A stretch of 64,000 bases of DNA, from the NCBI GenBank assembly GCA_035765895.1, contig DASTWL010000078.1, positions 34,619-98,618 of the forward strand, written 5' to 3'. Made by a program: the position numbers and the translations under genes. Of this stretch, positions 56,414 through 64,000 are shown in pieces; within the stretch, counting starts at the first letter, position 1; every line of letters begins with the position of its first letter. The notes beneath the pieces were generated by a model, which ran no database searches, was not told the DNA's origin, and saw only the letters and a list, made by a program, of their open reading frames with translations. Source of the DNA: Verrucomicrobiia bacterium. Lineage in GTDB: Bacteria > Verrucomicrobiota > Verrucomicrobiia > Limisphaerales > DSYF01.

Positions 56414-56799
56414 TCAAAAGGACTGGGTTTTTCGGGCGCCTTTGGCGGGACGTAGGTGGCCTTTTCCTCGCGTTCGATCAGATCCTTGCGCGCTTCCTCC
56501 GGATTCTGCCAGGCAGCCGTCGCCAGTTCCACAGCGCGGTCCACGGTCAGGCGGACGATGCCCTTCGGCTGATCCACCCAGCCGTAATTGTTGATTGCCT
56601 GGGTTTCGGCGCTGCGCAGGTCGGTGAGGTTCTTCAGGCGTTCGGCCGCACGTTGTGCCGTCAACGAAGGCGGCGTGGTGTAGTGTTTCATCGCCCAAAC
56701 CAGCCCGCCCACAATCAAAAACGCGCCTGTGACGGCAATCACGTAGGACCAGCGGACACCGCAGCAGCCGCCCGTGTCGTTTACCTTGCTACCATTCAT
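56410..56799 (-). CDS. Small membrane-anchored protein of the act/cco-like operon, unknown function
   Basis: 129 residues: a single helix (SYVIAVTGAFLIVGGLVWAM), then a soluble part with AINNYGWVDQPKGIVRLTVDRAVELATAAW and a charged Pro-rich tail. The NYGWxDxxxGIVRLxxxxA pattern recurs, as far as I recall, in small proteins near oxidase or alternative complex III genes in several phyla; no function is established that I know of. Start overlaps the actF stop (TGATG) and its own stop overlaps the CcoN-like start (ATGA). Two adjacent cysteines (GGCCGV) precede the helix. Confidence 0.65.
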   Translation of the reverse strand: MNGSKVNDTGGCCGVRWSYVIAVTGAFLIVGGLVWAMKHYTTPPSLTAQRAAERLKNLTDLRSAETQAINNYGWVDQPKGIVRLTVDRAVELATAAWQNPEEARKDLIEREEKATYVPPKAPEKPSPFE

Positions 56800-58082
56800 C
56801 AGTGACTTCCTTTCGTCGCCTGGGACGGGCCGTCCAGCAAATCGTCGGTTTGATCCAGCTCACCGCCGGAAATCTGCGTGGGCACGGAATAATGTCCGCC
56901 CATGGCTTCAATGAGCCGCGGATCCTTGATTGGATACGGCGCGGCGCTCTTGTATTTCGCAACGAACACCTTGGCCAGCACCCCCACCATCAGCGCAATG
57001 CAGCCGGCATCCAGCCAGATCCATTTAAAGGGATACCCCTCCGGACTGACCGCCGGGGTGATGTTGAAGGTGATATCCACGTAATTCATCAGCAGTCCCC
57101 AAATGGCCAGCGGCACCACGAACTTCGGCGAACTCTTGATGTCGATGCGCAGCAACATCAGGAATGGCAGCAGAAAATGGCCAAAAATGATGACCATGCT
57201 GACCCAGAACCAGGTGCCGCGTTCGCGCAGCACATACCAGAAGGTTTCCTCCGGCATGTTGGCGTTCCAGATGATGAAGTATTGCGAAAAGGACACGTAG
57301 GCGTGAAACACCGTGAACGCAAACAGCAGCGTGCCCATGAAATAGAATTGGTGATCGTGCAGCACATGCGTGATCACCCGCTGGCGGTTCAACACCGCCA
57401 TGATGGCATACGCCACGCCCAGTGCCGTCCAGGCACTGGCCGCGAAATACCACACGCCATACATCGTCGAAAACCACTGATATTGGATCGACTTCATCCA
57501 TATGATGGCCGCGAGCGTCAGCGTGACCGCAAAGGCAAAGATGCCCCAGTAGGCATAGCCACGCATTTTGAACGTGCACTTCGGGTCACCCGTCGCGTCC
57601 TGTGCGATGGACCAGCGCCGCAGCCCGGCCGAAAGAACCCACCACACCAGGAAGTTCACCGCCGCGACCACATAGAATCCGGGCACCGTAAACACCGGCA
57701 GTTTCGCACGCACCGCGTGGTCCACTTCCGGGTTTACCGTCAGCCAGGGATAAATCGTCTTGGCCAGCAGCAGGATGGGGATGAAGAAAATTGCCATCCA
57801 CGGAAACAGGCAGGACGCAATGTGCTCCAGGAAGCGGCGCGGCGGAACGGACCAGCCCGCGTCGAACAAATGATGCACGATCACGAGGAACAGCGACCCG
57901 AGACAGAGGCTCAGGCAAAACATGAAGGCCAGCAGCCACGAATAGGCAAACTGCTTGATGCTCAGAAAGGCGCCCAAACCGGTCAGCACGATCCCCGCGC
58001 CAATCAGCAGATTCGGCACCTTGGCCCACTTCGACAAGTCGAGCGGCGCTGGTGGATTGGTAGAAGTTGAATCGGCGCTCAT
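56799..58082 (-). CDS. actF: Alternative complex III subunit ActF (NrfD-like membrane protein)
   Basis: 427 residues with about ten membrane helices (for example LLIGAGIVLTGLGAFLSI, LLAFMFCLSLCLGSLFLVIVHHLFDAGW). ActF is a shorter NrfD/PsrC paralogue that with ActC forms the membrane core and is implicated in proton movement. Follows actE by 3 bases. HHLFDAGWSVPPRRFLE is a conserved landmark of the subunit. Confidence 0.88.
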   Translation of the reverse strand: MSADSTSTNPPAPLDLSKWAKVPNLLIGAGIVLTGLGAFLSIKQFAYSWLLAFMFCLSLCLGSLFLVIVHHLFDAGWSVPPRRFLEHIASCLFPWMAIFFIPILLLAKTIYPWLTVNPEVDHAVRAKLPVFTVPGFYVVAAVNFLVWWVLSAGLRRWSIAQDATGDPKCTFKMRGYAYWGIFAFAVTLTLAAIIWMKSIQYQWFSTMYGVWYFAASAWTALGVAYAIMAVLNRQRVITHVLHDHQFYFMGTLLFAFTVFHAYVSFSQYFIIWNANMPEETFWYVLRERGTWFWVSMVIIFGHFLLPFLMLLRIDIKSSPKFVVPLAIWGLLMNYVDITFNITPAVSPEGYPFKWIWLDAGCIALMVGVLAKVFVAKYKSAAPYPIKDPRLIEAMGGHYSVPTQISGGELDQTDDLLDGPSQATKGSH

Positions 58083-58085
58083 AAG

Positions 58086-58730
58086 CTATTTCTTGAGGGA
58101 GGCCCGCTCGGCCTCCGGCACGTCGTCAATGGTTCCCAACTGCGAGAGTTGCAGGGCCCGCACGTAGGCAATGATGGCCCAGCGATCCCGGACATCCACC
58201 TGCGGGCCGTAAGGTTGCATCAGGTTTTTGCCGTGCGTGATGGTGTTGAAAATTTCACCGTCCGGCATTTCCACGATGCGCTTGTCATGCAGGTTGGCCA
58301 CCGCAGCCATCCCATACTTGCGCGTCACGCCGTTGCCGTCGGCCAGTTGCCCGTGACAGGGCGAGCAATAAATCGTGAACCGCTCGCGGCCGCGCTTCAT
58401 GAGGGCCGCATCCACCACCAGCGGGTTCACCGGAACAAAGTTCGTGGTGCCGGGAATGCGCCCGGTGTTCACCGGCGAATCTTCATAGGGAAACACCGGA
58501 CCCGCGGCGGTCTGAATCGGCTCGCCCCGGGGAATGGTGCCCGCAATGTGCGGCTGCGAACTGATGCCGTTGGCAAAGAAGCCGTCCGGCTGCATGGGCC
58601 GCAGCTTGAGCTGCCGGTCCATGTCGGGAAACACTTCGATGGGCGGACGGCGGGACAGGCTGCCGCGTTTGCCGGCAACGGCCATGCCCAGCACAATGAC
58701 AATTCCAAAGACAAGCAGGAAGTAGCGCAT
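58086..58730 (-). CDS. actE: Alternative complex III subunit ActE (monohaem cytochrome c)
   Basis: 214 residues. An N-terminal membrane/signal helix (RYFLLVFGIVIVLGMAVA), PRGEPIQTA typical of ActE, and a cytochrome c motif CSPCHGQLADGNG with a probable axial Met in KNLMQPYG. It hands electrons from the Fe-S arm to acceptors on the periplasmic side. Its ATG overlaps the actD stop by one base. Confidence 0.9.
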   Translation of the reverse strand: MRYFLLVFGIVIVLGMAVAGKRGSLSRRPPIEVFPDMDRQLKLRPMQPDGFFANGISSQPHIAGTIPRGEPIQTAAGPVFPYEDSPVNTGRIPGTTNFVPVNPLVVDAALMKRGRERFTIYCSPCHGQLADGNGVTRKYGMAAVANLHDKRIVEMPDGEIFNTITHGKNLMQPYGPQVDVRDRWAIIAYVRALQLSQLGTIDDVPEAERASLKK

Positions 58731-59269
58731 TATTCCTCCACCAACTCGATGTGCTTGCTGCCAGCGGCTTCCAACAGCTTGCGGGTTTCAATCTCGTTAT
58801 ACCGCGGATCGCTGGTCTCGATGACGACGAAATAACGGTCGTGCGTCGCGAGGGCAAAGCGGCGGTTTTTAAGCAATGGATGGTGCAGGCGGGGCAGGCG
58901 GTTCAAAAACAACATGCCGCCAATGGCGCCAAACGCACCCAGCAGAATCGTCAACTCGAACGACGGCGGGAACGCGCTGAATGGACTGAACAGCGGCTTG
59001 CCACCCACCAGCACCGGGTAATCGAACTTGTTGCAGAACCAGATCATGAGCATGCCGCTCGTGTAGCCGGCAACACCACCCAGGAACGAAAACCAGCCCA
59101 CCTTGGAATTGGACAGGCCCATGGCCTTGTCCATGCCATGCACCGGGAACGGCGTGAAAACGTCCCAGCGCCGAAACCCGGCATCGCGCACCTTTTCGGC
59201 GGCGTGCAGCGCGTCCGCCGGCGTCTGAAACTCCGCCATGATCCCGTAGGCCTTTGCGTTTGCACTCAT
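58730..59269 (-). CDS. actD: Alternative complex III subunit ActD (DUF3341)
   Basis: 179 residues, two membrane helices (FLGGVAGYTSGMLMIW and ELTILLGAFGAIGGMLFL). The cytoplasmic start AYGIMAEFQTPADALHAAEKVRDAGFRRWDVFTPFPVHG is the DUF3341/ActD signature. No cofactor. Overlaps actC and actE by one base each. Confidence 0.92.
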   Translation of the reverse strand: MSANAKAYGIMAEFQTPADALHAAEKVRDAGFRRWDVFTPFPVHGMDKAMGLSNSKVGWFSFLGGVAGYTSGMLMIWFCNKFDYPVLVGGKPLFSPFSAFPPSFELTILLGAFGAIGGMLFLNRLPRLHHPLLKNRRFALATHDRYFVVIETSDPRYNEIETRKLLEAAGSKHIELVEE

Positions 59270-60687
59270 CAGTGTTGTCCTCCCTTCGCGCCCCCTTCGA
59301 CGGTGTGCGGATCGGCGTATGGCGTCACACCCTTGACTTCAGATATGGCAATCATGGGCAGGAAACGCATGAACAACAGGAACAGGGTGAAGAACAGTCC
59401 GAACGTTCCCATGAACGTGCTGACGTCCACCCAGGTTGGCAAATAATAGGCCCAGCTGCTGGGCAGGAAGTCGCGGTGCAACGAGACCACGATGATCACA
59501 AACCGCTCAAACCACATGCCCACGTTGACCAGAATTGAAACCACGAAAACCAGCCAGAGGTTTTCCCGGATCTTCCGGAACCAGAACACCTGCGGCAGCA
59601 GCGTGTTGAAACCCATCATGCACACCCAGCCCCACCAATACGGACCCATGGCCCGGTTCAGGAAGTGGAATCGCTCGTTCGGGTTGCCGCTATACCACGC
59701 GATGAAAAACTCCATGCAGTAGGCGTAACCCACGATCGAACCCGTGGCCAGGGTCACCTTGCACATCACGTCAATGTGCCGCATCGTGATGACGTCCTCG
59801 AGATGACACCAGCGACGCAGCGGAATCAGCAGCGTCAGCACCATGCCGAAGCCGGAGAAAATCGCACCCGCCACAAAGTAGGGCGGGAAGATCGTCGTGT
59901 GCCAGCCGGGCAGCTGCGAAACGGAAAAGTCCAGCGACACCGTGGAGTGCACCGACAACACCAGCGGCGTGCTCAAGCCGGCCAGAATGAGGTAGGCCTT
60001 TTCATAGTTCCGCCAGTGACGGTTGGACCCCGTCCACCCGAGCGAGAACAGCCCGTAGAGAAACTGCCGGATTCTAGACTTCGCCCGGTCGCGCATCACC
60101 GCGATGTCGGGCACCAGGCCGATATACCAGAACAGCAGCGAAACCGTGAAATAGGTTGAAACCGCGAACACGTCCCACATGAGCGGCGAGCGGAATTGCG
60201 GCCAGACGCCGTTGGACGTGGGAATCGGAAACAGGAACCAGTCAAACCAGACACGGCCCACGTGGACCGCCGGATAAATGCCGGCGCACATGACCGCGAA
60301 AATCGTCATGGCTTCCGCCGCGCGGTTCACTCCCGTGCGCCAGCGCTGGCGCAGCAGGAAGAGAATCGCCGAAATCAACGTGCCGGCGTGGCCGATGCCG
60401 ATCCACCAGACGAAGTTGACGATGTCCCAGGCCCACATGGTGGGATGATGATTGCCCCAGACGCCAACACCCGTGGAAATCTGGTAGGCCAGCATGGCCA
60501 GGAGCAATCCGGCCAGCAGCACGCTGGGAATGAAGGCCGCCCACCACCAGGCGGGCGTTTTGCCCTCGCAGATTCCCGCCACGCGGTCGGAAATCCAGCC
60601 GGGCTTGCGGTCGTTCGCGACGAGCGGGATCCGCTCCAGTTCGCGGGGCACCACCGGCAGCGCCGTGACTGTCGATTGCGAAGCCAT
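59269..60687 (-). CDS. actC: Alternative complex III subunit ActC (NrfD-like quinol-binding membrane protein)
   Basis: 472 residues, ten predicted helices. [53 protein letters not shown] and [15 protein letters not shown] are ActC landmarks; ActC holds the quinol site below the Fe-S arm. The ATG overlaps the actB stop (TAATG), so translation is coupled. Confidence 0.93.
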   Translation of the reverse strand: MASQSTVTALPVVPRELERIPLVANDRKPGWISDRVAGICEGKTPAWWWAAFIPSVLLAGLLLAMLAYQISTGVGVWGNHHPTMWAWDIVNFVWWIGIGHAGTLISAILFLLRQRWRTGVNRAAEAMTIFAVMCAGIYPAVHVGRVWFDWFLFPIPTSNGVWPQFRSPLMWDVFAVSTYFTVSLLFWYIGLVPDIAVMRDRAKSRIRQFLYGLFSLGWTGSNRHWRNYEKAYLILAGLSTPLVLSVHSTVSLDFSVSQLPGWHTTIFPPYFVAGAIFSGFGMVLTLLIPLRRWCHLEDVITMRHIDVMCKVTLATGSIVGYAYCMEFFIAWYSGNPNERFHFLNRAMGPYWWGWVCMMGFNTLLPQVFWFRKIRENLWLVFVVSILVNVGMWFERFVIIVVSLHRDFLPSSWAYYLPTWVDVSTFMGTFGLFFTLFLLFMRFLPMIAISEVKGVTPYADPHTVEGGAKGGQH

Positions 60688-63600
60688 TATTCGGCTCCTT
60701 TCTCGGCCGTGGCTCCGGCGTTGGCGGGCTCATGTGCACCCGCGTGTTCTTCAAACGGATTTTCAGTCTGCATCTTGACTTCGTATTCCTGCAAACTCTT
60801 CGGTGCTTCGTAGTAATCCGGCATGGCCTTGTTCGGATTGCGCACGCGCGCCAGATACGTGAGGCGCGGTTTGGTCAGGAGAAATTCCAGCACGCTGTAG
60901 TTGCGGGTCTGGCCTTTCAGCTTTGAAACGCGGCTCTCGGGATCGGCGACATTGCCGAACACGATGGCGCCGGCCGGACAGGCCTGCTGGCAGGCGGTCT
61001 TGATGACCCCGTCCGGCACGATGACGTCGCCGGTCGGCCCCGCCTTCACCTTCTGGGCGATCTTCGCCGCCTCGATGCGCTGGAGACAGAACGAGCACTT
61101 CTCCATCACACCACGCATGCGCACGGTGACCTGCGGGTTCTTGATCATCTTGATCAGATCCCACTCGTCATCCGGCCGCATGCCCGCATTCGGATCCTTG
61201 AACCAGCGCACCATGTCCCACTGTCCATCAGTCGTGTGGGTGAGCGGTGTCGCGTAAAACGGCCCCTTGAGATTGCTCAACGGACGCTTGTTGTAATCCA
61301 GGAAGTTGAAGCGGCGAACCTTGTAGGGGCAGTTGTTCGAGCAGTAACGCGTGCCCACGCAACGGTTGTAGGCCATCACGTTCAAACCTTCGGCGTCGTG
61401 CGCGGTGGCGTTGACCGGACAGACGTTTTCGCACGGCGCATTTTCGCAGTGCTGGCACATCATCGGCTGGTTGACCACCTGCACGTCATCGATCCACGAC
61501 TCAAATTCCTGCTTGGATTCCAGCGGCGGCACCGTGGGCTTCTGCTTCGCGTGCTCCTTGTCGGTCGTATAGTAACGGTCGATGCGGATCCACTGCATCT
61601 CGCGCCCACGACGGACCTGATCCTTGCCAACAATAGGAATGTTGTTCTCGCTCTGGCAGGCGATCACACACGCCGAGCAGCCGACGCAGGCATTCAAGTC
61701 CACCGACATGCCCCACTGATGGTGCGCCGCCTTCATGGCCGCCTTGAGCGGGTTTTCCTTGTCGTAAAGCGACTGGACAACGGGCGGTTTTTCGAGGTCG
61801 AGCGCCGCCGGAAAGTCCGGGTGCTCGCGGAACTGCTCGAGGTTCGCCTCCCGGACAATCGGCCGGCCTTCCATGGACCAGTGCTCCTGCGTGCAGGAAA
61901 GCGGGAACGTCTTGCCCGTCTTCGTCACCGTGACGCCGCTGACAATGTGCATCGCGTCACTCGCGCGCAGCACGTAAGCATTGAAACCGGTGCCGGAACC
62001 AACGCGTCCCGCCTTGGGACGGCCGTAGCCCAAAGTAACTCCCACCACGTTGTCGGCCATGCCGGGCTGCACCCAGATCGGGCCATCAACCGAACGCCCG
62101 CCGACGGTGAGCGTCACCATGTCGTTGTTGGCCACACCCAAATCTTGAGCCGTCTTCCGGCTGACCAGAACGGCGTTGTCCCACGTCATCTTGGTGATCG
62201 GATCGGGCATTTCTTGGAGCCAGCCGTTGTTGGTGTAACGCCCGTCGTCCACGCTGTAATCGCGGCGGACCAGGAGTTCCAACTTGCCCGTCGCAGCAGC
62301 CTCCGCCCTGACCGCGTTCAGCGCCTTCGCCACGGCGACGTTGTCGAGCGCCACCGAAACCTTCTTCGCGGCGGAATCCGCGAGGAAACCGTCATGCAGG
62401 AACTTCCGCCACGCATCCTCGACGTTGCCGCTTACCAAGCCTGCAAATGTTTCACGCACGATCTCGTAGGAACTGACGGCCGAAGCGCCCACGATGCGCG
62501 CAAGGACTTCGATTTCCGACAGGCCGCCGAACAGCGGCGCAATCAACGGTTGAATCGGCACCAGCGTGCCGTCCGACGTGCGGAGGTCGCCCCATGATTC
62601 GAGATAGTGCGTGCCGGGCAAATGCCAGTGGCATCCGGCCGCGCTTTCATCCTCGTAGTATGCATGGCGGACCACGGTCTTCGCCCGGGCCTGCGCTTCG
62701 CTCCACTTCAAATCCGCCGGCGCGGTGTAGGCGGGATTGCTGCCCAGAATGACCAGCGTGTCCACCACCCCATTGTTCAACGCCGTCGTAAGCTGCTGAA
62801 TGGTGCCGCCCTTCTGCGGCATTTCCCGGAACTCGACCGTGCGGCCCAAGTTATCCAGCGCCGCATTCATCGCGTAAGCCAGCGCATGCACGGCAAGCGG
62901 CTGCCCCGCACCTGCCACCACGAGGCTGCGGCCTTTGTTGGCCACCAAATCCTTGGCGCATTCGGCCAGCCATTTGGCCGCGTCGGCGGGAACGTTCTCC
63001 GCCGAAACACCCGCCACGCCGATCGCCGACGCCATCACGGCCGCCGCCTTCAACACCGCGCTGCCAGGCAGACGCAGGCGATGATCGGCGTTGGCGCCGG
63101 TCAGCGACATCAAACCTTCGACGACGTAAAGCCGGCTCATGGTATCGGACGGCTTTTCCAAACGCCGGCCGTTCGCAAAGCGCCGGATGTGATTGTGAAC
63201 GTCCTCCTCGGAGCCGAGAAAATCACAATCCAACGAAACGATCACGCTGGCCTTGTCGTAACGGAACGTGGGCGCCACCGGTTTGCCGCAGAACTGGGCC
63301 GCCGCCTGCGCATGCACCACGCTGTCCGTCGGATCATAGGAGAACCAGCCCGCCTTGGGCATCAACCCCTCCGCGAGCTGCTGCAAACGCTGGCGCGAAG
63401 GCGAGGTGCCGGGCTCAACAAGGAACGCCAGGCCCTGCCCCTGGCTGGTCGAGAATTTCTTCGAGAGTTCCGCCAGAAAATCATACGCCGCCTCAGCCGT
63501 GGCGGTCTTGCCGTCCTTGAGAAACCGTTGCGCGCGATCGGGATCGTAAAGGTTCAGGATGGAGGCTTGCGCAAAGCGGTCGGTGCTGCCGTTGCCATCG

Positions 63601-63992
63601 GGATAAAGATCGTTGCCTTCCACCTTCACCGGCCGGCCGTCATAGGATTTGACGACCAGCGGGATGGCCCCGCCGCGCGTGGGCATGGCGGAGGCGTAAT
63701 ACGAAGGCATGCCGTAGGTGTAATCATCCGGCGCCTTGCCCATCGGCTCGAGCTTTTCCTCCGGCCGACGGCAGCCGGTCAGGCCGAAGCCCAGCCCCGC
63801 CAGCGCGAAGGAGGCGGACATGATCTTGACGAAATGCCGGCGGGAAACGGGATCGAGAAACTCGCTTGCGCCCGAGGGGAATTCCCGGTGAAGCCACTCA
63901 CGGAATTCCGGGGTGTCAGAAATCTGGTCAAGGCTGCGCCAATAGGTGCGGCCCGTTTCCGGTTCGGGACAGGAAGGCGGGATGGTCTTCAT
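60687..63992 (-). CDS. actB: Alternative complex III subunit ActB (fused molybdopterin-like and iron-sulfur protein)
   Basis: 1101 residues. A twin-arginine-like start ([26 protein letters not shown]) with a lipobox Cys74 suggests export and lipid anchoring. Residues about 80-720 resemble molybdopterin oxidoreductases but show no N-terminal cysteine motif, as expected for the cofactor-free B1 domain. The B2 part has four cluster motifs: [48 protein letters not shown] and CSFCLQRIE ... [10 protein letters not shown], which in characterised complexes hold three [4Fe-4S] and one [3Fe-4S]. First visible gene of the operon; the pentahaem actA should lie just beyond 64000. Confidence 0.93.
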   Translation of the reverse strand: MKTIPPSCPEPETGRTYWRSLDQISDTPEFREWLHREFPSGASEFLDPVSRRHFVKIMSASFALAGLGFGLTGCRRPEEKLEPMGKAPDDYTYGMPSYYASAMPTRGGAIPLVVKSYDGRPVKVEGNDLYPDGNGSTDRFAQASILNLYDPDRAQRFLKDGKTATAEAAYDFLAELSKKFSTSQGQGLAFLVEPGTSPSRQRLQQLAEGLMPKAGWFSYDPTDSVVHAQAAAQFCGKPVAPTFRYDKASVIVSLDCDFLGSEEDVHNHIRRFANGRRLEKPSDTMSRLYVVEGLMSLTGANADHRLRLPGSAVLKAAAVMASAIGVAGVSAENVPADAAKWLAECAKDLVANKGRSLVVAGAGQPLAVHALAYAMNAALDNLGRTVEFREMPQKGGTIQQLTTALNNGVVDTLVILGSNPAYTAPADLKWSEAQARAKTVVRHAYYEDESAAGCHWHLPGTHYLESWGDLRTSDGTLVPIQPLIAPLFGGLSEIEVLARIVGASAVSSYEIVRETFAGLVSGNVEDAWRKFLHDGFLADSAAKKVSVALDNVAVAKALNAVRAEAAATGKLELLVRRDYSVDDGRYTNNGWLQEMPDPITKMTWDNAVLVSRKTAQDLGVANNDMVTLTVGGRSVDGPIWVQPGMADNVVGVTLGYGRPKAGRVGSGTGFNAYVLRASDAMHIVSGVTVTKTGKTFPLSCTQEHWSMEGRPIVREANLEQFREHPDFPAALDLEKPPVVQSLYDKENPLKAAMKAAHHQWGMSVDLNACVGCSACVIACQSENNIPIVGKDQVRRGREMQWIRIDRYYTTDKEHAKQKPTVPPLESKQEFESWIDDVQVVNQPMMCQHCENAPCENVCPVNATAHDAEGLNVMAYNRCVGTRYCSNNCPYKVRRFNFLDYNKRPLSNLKGPFYATPLTHTTDGQWDMVRWFKDPNAGMRPDDEWDLIKMIKNPQVTVRMRGVMEKCSFCLQRIEAAKIAQKVKAGPTGDVIVPDGVIKTACQQACPAGAIVFGNVADPESRVSKLKGQTRNYSVLEFLLTKPRLTYLARVRNPNKAMPDYYEAPKSLQEYEVKMQTENPFEEHAGAHEPANAGATAEKGAE

Positions 63993-64000
63993 CGGTGGCA

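Overview
The window is a high-GC, densely packed bacterial chromosome segment, and everything readable fits a Verrucomicrobiota genome of the Pedosphaerales/Limisphaerales kind. The lineage is inferred from alternative complex III, an FumA-type two-gene fumarase, secreted LamG/fibronectin-type proteins ending in a C-terminal segment I associate with Verrucomicrobia, and the gene order. No sequence search was run. No phage, integron or CRISPR array is visible.

Layout. 1-7112: a divergent MidA-like methyltransferase (cut by the window edge), then a plus-strand run of two PilT-type ATPases, a receiver-like protein, tlyA, nadK, a LacI regulator and a pseudopilin-like protein, closed by a strong terminator. 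7116-9184: an rRNA m5C methyltransferase and an exported protein of unknown function. 9251-12042: a compact operon of type III polyketide synthase, methyltransferase and flavoprotein, with the logic of phenolic-lipid/quinone operons such as Streptomyces srsABC. 12080-12713: a scar made of a REP-associated transposase remnant and a DUF1829 fragment, with two inverted copies of a REP-like palindrome. 12719-24784: acnA, a Tat-exported metallo-beta-lactamase-fold protein, two-subunit fumarase, a YbaK-type deacylase, a large membrane-anchored hypothetical, a B12-binding radical SAM protein, dtd, an HU-family protein and hisS.

24850-26471 (minus) is rpsP-khpA-trmD-rplS without rimM. A PagL-like lipid A deacylase follows an almost gene-free stretch. 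28039-46328 (minus) is one long translation/transcription superoperon: tRNA-Thr, tuf, tRNA-Trp, tRNA-Ser, secE, nusG, rplK, rplA, rplJ, rplL, rpoB, rpoC, rpsL, rpsG, fusA, rpsJ, rplC, rplD, rplW. It has a near-consensus promoter and several internal hairpins, and ends at a terminator after rplW, so the S10 operon is cut before rplB. 46619-53472 holds a site-2 protease, RNase HIII, a secreted GH18-like multidomain protein, aroK and queG.

53463-63992 (minus) is the most interesting part: a tightly overlapping operon for alternative complex III (actB-actC-actD-actE-actF; actA would lie just beyond the window) that continues into a small membrane protein, a CcoN-like protein, a CcoO-like cytochrome and a monohaem cytochrome c. 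The CcoN-like protein keeps the fold signature of cbb3 oxidase subunit I but has lost, by alignment from memory, all six histidines that bind haem b, haem b3 and CuB. It therefore cannot be an oxygen reductase as annotated by homology. It looks like a repurposed membrane subunit tied to the quinol-oxidising complex.
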